A stretch of 11,333 bases of DNA from assembly GCA_945957075.1 (NCBI GenBank), contig CAMFJP010000033.1, positions 1 through 11,333 on the forward strand, given 5' to 3'. The notes under the pieces were generated by a model. That model saw only the letters and a list, made by a program, of their open reading frames with translations, was not told the DNA's origin and made no database searches. Positions 6,878-11,333 of this stretch are shown here, in pieces. This DNA is from an uncultured Chlamydiae bacterium. GTDB lineage: Bacteria; Chlamydiota; Chlamydiia; Chlamydiales; Rhabdochlamydiaceae. The position numbers and the translations under genes were made by a program. Positions within the stretch are counted from its first letter, which is position 1, and every line of letters begins with the position of its first letter.

Positions 6878-9800
6878 ATGACTACACCCCCACCAGGCGC
6901 CACACCAGTCTCTCCAGCAGGCGGACCACCGCCACCACCACCGCCGCCATCCGCACAAACCACAGCCAAAATACGACAGTTTGCCCCCAAACAACTCAAG
7001 GCCATGGAAGCACAAGCCCGTGCAGAAGGAGCAAAACCAAAATCCCTTTTTAACCGAGGCAGCCCACGCTACATGAGAGAAGCAACCGCTAAACAATACA
7101 GCGAAAACCCCGAAACAAGAAAAGAAGGCTTACGTCTAGAACGTGATTACTTATTATATCTTGAACAATTTCCAACGTCCCAAGAGATTAAAACTGTAAG
7201 AGACAGAAAGCTACTCGCTTTAAACGCACAAATTTCTTCAGCAACGTCCAGACAACAACCAACAACATTACAGAATCTCCCCCGATACGCCTCTCATCCT
7301 TCAGACCTCACAAAATACGACATAGATCAACAAACACAAGACATAGACGCGCAAGCTGTATACGACGGATTTATTGCAAAGGGACGAGTTCTACACAAAG
7401 ACTCACGCCGAGACTTTGGAGAACACATTAACTCCCTAGCTAAATCCAAAAGTCCTCAGGATCAAAAGCGCGCCATGGAGCTAATCAGAGACTATTACTC
7501 TCATTTACAGAGCAAACATCTATTGCCAAGAGGATCTAGCATCCTTACCGAAATACAGAGGCTTGACAAAGCAATTGCAAATGATGCGAATAAACAAGAT
7601 GGCCTAGACGTTGTCCTTAGATACCAACAACTCCAGTACGACAGCCAACGCGGCACCCCCTTTGCCATAGGAGGTCCGCTAAGTGATCGATACGAAGAGC
7701 TTATGGATAAAGGCCACGTTACAGAAGCACACCACTTATTCGAAAACTATTTTTCTACTCTAAATGCATTTCCCTTAGGCCAGCAGCTTACTACTGCAGT
7801 TCGAGCTCTACACATGGAATATGATGCAGAATTCGAAAAATGGAATAAGATGATGGTATCTCAACAACAGGCTGATGAAAGGGCTGATATTCTATTAAAC
7901 CCAGGGCCTGTATCAGATCGAGCGAATAGGCTAATAGCACAAAAAAAACCACTTGAGGCACAGAAACTATATAGAGAATACTTCATATGGTTAACTAATA
8001 GTGGCTCGTCACTTGCCGGCCAAACCAACTCAGCCCAAGTCAACCAAGTCATTCAACTCCATACTCAGGAAAAATGGGATTCATTCATGCCTCTCTTCAC
8101 AAAGGATGAAGCCGAAAGTCAATTAAGACACGATATCGCAGCAGGACAACTTTTCGCGCCAGGTGGCGCTCTCTCCAATAAAAGCGGAAATACAGACGCA
8201 GTAAAAAAAGCATACAAGGAAGCAATCCAAAATACACGCTTTGGTAAACAATTTAACCTAGGCATCGAGCTCCAAAGACAGACTTTCAATGACTCTCTTT
8301 CAAAGGCCGATCAACGAATATTCGATGAGCAAACAAGGTACGACGGATATAGTCCAGGACCCAATCCCAGAGGAAAACCATCTCCGCTTGCCAATCCAAA
8401 CATACAAGATTTAGAGAAGTACTACACTTACGTACTATTTAATGCCCCACGTTTATCTCCAGAGCAACGCGCCTATCTTACAGACCAAAAAGAAAAGCTA
8501 GCCGATGGGCATACACAACCTATATCCGTATGGCAACAAACACAAACGGATATCCAAGAAGGCAGAGTCGCTGCTCCTCAAGGAGCTGTCATGCAAGCCC
8601 ACCATGCAGCGCAAAATAGTAGAGACCCACAGAACAAAGAAAAGGCACGCCAACTTATAAAAGCCTATGTTAAGGCTCTAGAAGCGCGGCCGGATAGCCA
8701 AAAACATACAAGAACCATTCAAGAACTCAAAAGCTACTACCGTCAAGAGGCCCCAGAATTATTTCCAGACCTAACCCCAGAACAAAAGCAGCACGTCGCA
8801 GAATTACAGCAAAGTCCTCAGACCGCTCCTTCACAACAAGACCAACTACTTTTATTACGACACGAGTATCTAAATAGAGAAACTAGAATATTGCAAGAAC
8901 GAGATCCTAAGACACTTGAAGCTTTATTACGCACACTACCTAAGCTCCGCAAGGAATATCTACAATATTTATTGACGAATTTACCAGATCGAGCAGTCAG
9001 CATACAGGTTATGTTTGATGAACTTGGCTGGCATAGTGAAGGCCCTATTGCGCAGACTCCGGATGCTGAAAAATATACAGAGGCTCAACGCTTATACAGA
9101 GAAGAACTGCAACGCACACTACCTCTCAATCCTTTGACAATGCGTGCGCAAGCAATTCATGATGGCTATGCAAAAAAAGAGCCAGGAGAAATCCCAAGAG
9201 ATGACTTCGCAAAAAAAATCGAAGAACTTTTAAGGTCACAAGATCCTACAAAGATACAAGAGGGACAGCAAGCCGTCTTAAAATATTACGAGTATCTTCT
9301 AAATAACAGTAGCATCACATTATCTACAGATCAAAGAAAATTTATAAACGAGAGAGTACAAGTTATACAAGAATACGCGGGTCAGGATTTACCTTTAGAA
9401 TTTTTAGCTTTACGCTGGCAGCAAACCCACTACGATATCACACACGGAAGAGTAACACAACAGGGCCCTTTACACCAAAGATACCGCGAGCTTATAAACA
9501 ATCCTAACCCACGAGAAAAAGAGCATGGGCGCATGCTACTTTCTATTTACATTAGGACAGCACGCAACCATCCTATTTTAAGCAAACACCCAAACGATAT
9601 CGCCAGACTAGAAAAACCACTGCGTATTCCTACACCACCACCCCATCAATTGCAAATAGAACTAGATGGACAACTAGCATGGGATTTCAAGATTGAAACA
9701 AGCGCCACACCCTCGAATACTCTAAAAGAACGGGCAGAAGGCTTAACAAGCAGTCATCACAATGCAGATAAGCTAATGGGATATCAGCTGCTATGCGACT

Positions 9801-11333
9801 ATTACAAATATGCTGCATCCCAGGGATATTTTGATGAAGAGGCACTAGGTCAGGCAGAATTGAATAAAGCTAAATTAATGGTAGCGATCCCTAATGAAAA
9901 TTACGAAGCACAGCTTATATCAGACCAAAACGACTATGATGCGTGGGGGATGCAGACTACAGGCCCCATCAGACAGCTTATCCAGCAGCGAACACGCACC
10001 GATGCTGAGGAAGAGCTCATTGCGGCCTATCAAGCACAATTGACACAGGCGCCACAACAAGAGCCAGCTGCCCCACAAGCTAACGCATTGACACAGCAGC
10101 TACAGACCCTTATAAGCCATGGACGCACAGAAGACGCCGCCCATCTGCTAGCTGCGCATTATGAAGCAGAGATGAAGAAATTTCCAAAGAGAGAACAGCA
10201 AAAAAAAGATCGTTTATACAGTCATATAGAGCAGTTGCGGGATGTTAGAAGAGAAGATAGGTTCTACCCATTATACTCCTATCTACAAATGCAACAAGCT
10301 CTGCCCCAGGATCCATACAGACGGGAAGGATATGTCTGGGCTCACTATGATTCGATCTGGCAGCAAAAACAAGGCATCTATGCGCATAACCCAGAGGCTA
10401 ATAATCTCGCGCAAGTCTATTTCCGTGATCTTGAAGTATTGAAACCCGAATACAATCAACGGCATAGAACTACAATAGATCAGTTGAAAGCCCAGGTGCA
10501 GTACGATGTAGAAACCCTAGGGGCCGGCCCACATTGGGACGAGTTATTCCGCGAGCAACGTGCCGTCGAACAAGATCCTAATGAGCCTCTATTTAGTCCT
10601 AAAGGGCCTATAGGCACCTTCGTGCTTTGGACACATCGTGAAAACCCACAAGAGCGCATTCCAACGGTTGAACTTTATTTAAAAGGACTGAAAGCACAAG
10701 GACTCGCTCAACGTCGGGGAACAGAAATTGCCGCGTGGGAAAATTGGGCGCGGAAGCAAAAGGCCTCCCCAACCCAACCTATTCCATTCCCCGCGGTTCC
10801 AGCCGTTCCTATAGCAGCGACGGTGCCTTTAGCTCCTTTACCTGATACAGCCTTTACAGAACAAGCGAAACATGATACGAATCGTCCTCTATTTGATCCA
10901 TCCGGACCTGTGGGACGGCATGTGCGCTTATCTTCAATAAGCAATCCAACAAGCTGCGTCCCAATAGTACTTCAGTATCTAAGCGCTATAGAACAGAATC
11001 GAGCTTATCAACGCAGACAAACAGAAATTGCTGAATGGAAAAAATGGGCTCAAACACAACTAAAAAACCAAAAAAAAATCATCCCCTTTCCTTTACCTCC
11101 TAGGGAGTTCGCTGCTAATCGCACCACAGCACTCCCTCCAGCCCCTACACCTGGAAGCACCCCAGGACTACATCCAACAACATCTAGCGCCTATCCTTCA
11201 GCCCCCCCTGCAACACCTGCTACGCCGACTGCTACTGTGGGACAACAGCCTAGTGTGGCGGCTACGAGACGGGGGCGCGGGGGGGGGGGGGGGGGGGGGG
11301 GTCGGGGGGTGGCGGGAGGGGGGGGGGGGGGGG
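6878..11333 (+). CDS. Giant repeat protein with poly-proline N-terminus, unknown function (3' end outside window)
   Basis: From ATG 6878 (ribosome binding site AAGGAG) reading stays open to the window edge, at least about 1,467 codons up to the poly-G tail. I do not recognise the family. Residues 1-31 are Pro/Thr/Ala-rich with eight consecutive prolines (17-24), with no signal peptide. Residues about 160-1220 are hydrophilic, rich in Gln, Glu, Arg and Tyr, with no membrane segment, and are built of degenerate 75-90 residue units: Tyr-Asp, a Gly-containing turn, Gly-Pro-(Leu/Val/Ile), then helices of the type EAxxLYxxYxxxL. Examples start near residues 254, 343, 852 and 1020. Residues 1224-1408 hold a clear pair of repeats about 102 residues apart. 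A Pro/Thr/Ala tail follows. I see only two cysteines. The helical-repeat look recalls TPR-like solenoids without matching the TPR consensus. A secreted (for example type III) chlamydial host-interaction or scaffold protein is plausible, but that is inference. Confidence 0.85.
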   Translation, partial: MTTPPPGATPVSPAGGPPPPPPPPSAQTTAKIRQFAPKQLKAMEAQARAEGAKPKSLFNRGSPRYMREATAKQYSENPETRKEGLRLERDYLLYLEQFPTSQEIKTVRDRKLLALNAQISSATSRQQPTTLQNLPRYASHPSDLTKYDIDQQTQDIDAQAVYDGFIAKGRVLHKDSRRDFGEHINSLAKSKSPQDQKRAMELIRDYYSHLQSKHLLPRGSSILTEIQRLDKAIANDANKQDGLDVVLRYQQLQYDSQRGTPFAIGGPLSDRYEELMDKGHVTEAHHLFENYFSTLNAFPLGQQLTTAVRALHMEYDAEFEKWNKMMVSQQQADERADILLNPGPVSDRANRLIAQKKPLEAQKLYREYFIWLTNSGSSLAGQTNSAQVNQVIQLHTQEKWDSFMPLFTKDEAESQLRHDIAAGQLFAPGGALSNKSGNTDAVKKAYKEAIQNTRFGKQFNLGIELQRQTFNDSLSKADQRIFDEQTRYDGYSPGPNPRGKPSPLANPNIQDLEKYYTYVLFNAPRLSPEQRAYLTDQKEKLADGHTQPISVWQQTQTDIQEGRVAAPQGAVMQAHHAAQNSRDPQNKEKARQLIKAYVKALEARPDSQKHTRTIQELKSYYRQEAPELFPDLTPEQKQHVAELQQSPQTAPSQQDQLLLLRHEYLNRETRILQERDPKTLEALLRTLPKLRKEYLQYLLTNLPDRAVSIQVMFDELGWHSEGPIAQTPDAEKYTEAQRLYREELQRTLPLNPLTMRAQAIHDGYAKKEPGEIPRDDFAKKIEELLRSQDPTKIQEGQQAVLKYYEYLLNNSSITLSTDQRKFINERVQVIQEYAGQDLPLEFLALRWQQTHYDITHGRVTQQGPLHQRYRELINNPNPREKEHGRMLLSIYIRTARNHPILSKHPNDIARLEKPLRIPTPPPHQLQIELDGQLAWDFKIETSATPSNTLKERAEGLTSSHHNADKLMGYQLLCDYYKYAASQGYFDEEALGQAELNKAKLMVAIPNENYEAQLISDQNDYDAWGMQTTGPIRQLIQQRTRTDAEEELIAAYQAQLTQAPQQEPAAPQANALTQQLQTLISHGRTEDAAHLLAAHYEAEMKKFPKREQQKKDRLYSHIEQLRDVRREDRFYPLYSYLQMQQALPQDPYRREGYVWAHYDSIWQQKQGIYAHNPEANNLAQVYFRDLEVLKPEYNQRHRTTIDQLKAQVQYDVETLGAGPHWDELFREQRAVEQDPNEPLFSPKGPIGTFVLWTHRENPQERIPTVELYLKGLKAQGLAQRRGTEIAAWENWARKQKASPTQPIPFPAVPAVPIAATVPLAPLPDTAFTEQAKHDTNRPLFDPSGPVGRHVRLSSISNPTSCVPIVLQYLSAIEQNRAYQRRQTEIAEWKKWAQTQLKNQKKIIPFPLPPREFAANRTTALPPAPTPGSTPGLHPTTSSAYPSAPPATPATPTATVGQQPSVAATRRGRGGGGGGGGRGVAGGGGGG
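6926..6949 (+). repeat. CCN trinucleotide tract encoding eight prolines
   Basis: Eight consecutive CCA/CCG codons, preceded by Gly-Gly, form a short in-frame triplet repeat. Slippage here would change the number of prolines without shifting the frame. Poly-proline stretches of this kind bind SH3, EVH1 or profilin-type partners in eukaryotic proteins. Confidence 0.8.
10547..11101 (+). repeat. Pair of diverged ~100-residue tandem repeats in the giant protein
   Basis: Copy 1 begins at 10547 (FREQRAVEQD..PLFSPKGPIG) and copy 2 at 10853 (FTEQAKHDTNRPLFDPSGPVG), a period of 306 bases (102 codons). Both copies then share a variable stretch, QRRGTEIAAWENWA versus QRRQTEIAEWKKWA, and end in IPFP (10781-10792 and 11081-11092). 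The DNA is diverged (only short runs such as CCTCTATTT are identical), so the duplication is not recent or the copies are under different selection. Confidence 0.8.
11279..11333. other. Poly-G tract at the window end, probable sequence artefact
   Basis: Apart from a few T, C and A bases, the last 55 bases are all G. The tract would encode Gly/Arg/Ser if read through. Runs of this kind are typical of no-signal base calls or mis-assembled contig ends, so the sequence and reading frame beyond about 11270 should not be trusted. Confidence 0.75.

Noticed and set aside
6926..6949. CRISPR-like or tandem DNA repeat array
   Set aside because: It is a plain proline-codon run in a coding frame. No spaced repeat units exist anywhere in the window.
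6836..7096. Minus-strand ORF rich in Trp, Gly and Cys opposite the start of the giant gene
   Set aside because: Its Trp/Gly runs are simply the antisense of the poly-proline codons. It lacks a convincing ribosome binding site and lies over a well-supported gene.
7861..10944. Several short minus-strand and off-frame ORFs inside the giant gene
   Set aside because: None is preceded by a ribosome binding site, and the plus-strand frame 2 stays open throughout and has coherent repeat structure.
11279..11333. RGG/glycine-rich RNA-binding tail of the giant protein or a G-quadruplex element
   Set aside because: The tract is almost pure G at a sequence end, and artefact is far more likely than a real Gly/Arg domain.

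Overview
The window looks like chromosomal DNA of a member of the Chlamydiota, more likely an environmental (Parachlamydiales-type) lineage than a classical Chlamydia. The main clue is the gene at 3090-3812. It resembles the DUF2709 family, which I know only from chlamydiae, and it sits next to tsaE and a DnaQ-type exonuclease, an association I recall from Chlamydia genomes. This is recognition from the protein text, not a database search. The species cannot be named.

Layout. Positions 1-156 hold the 3' end of an unrecognised plus-strand gene. A compact minus-strand cluster follows, read from 3812 down to 172: DUF2709 protein, tsaE (tRNA t6A ATPase), engB/ysxC (ribosome-assembly GTPase), a DnaQ-like 3'-5' exonuclease and pgk. 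Three of the four junctions overlap by 10-23 bases and the fourth has a 4-base gap, so it is probably one transcript with coupled translation. The divergent spacer 3813-3984 carries promoter-like elements, a perfect 10-bp palindrome and a 10-bp direct repeat. On the other side, ldh (leucine-type amino-acid dehydrogenase) and argS (arginyl-tRNA synthetase) run rightward and overlap by 8 bases.

After argS comes a 120-base spacer of only about 12% G+C. A strong ribosome binding site then leads into one very long frame at 6878 that stays open to the window edge (at least about 1,467 codons before a poly-G end). It is unlike any family I recognise. It has a poly-proline N-terminus, a long hydrophilic, apparently helical body made of degenerate 75-90 residue units with a Tyr-Asp...Gly...Gly-Pro-(Leu/Val/Ile) signature, a clear C-terminal pair of about 100-residue repeats, and a Pro/Thr/Ala-rich tail. 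It is the most novel item in the window and may be a secreted chlamydial host-interaction or scaffold protein, but that role is inference.

The last 55 bases are almost pure G and are best treated as a contig-end or sequencing artefact. The true 3' end of the giant gene is not seen.

Functionally, the left cluster and ldh-argS are core housekeeping (glycolysis, tRNA modification, ribosome maturation, nucleic-acid repair or processing, amino-acid metabolism, tRNA charging). The right 4.5 kb is lineage-specific accessory sequence.
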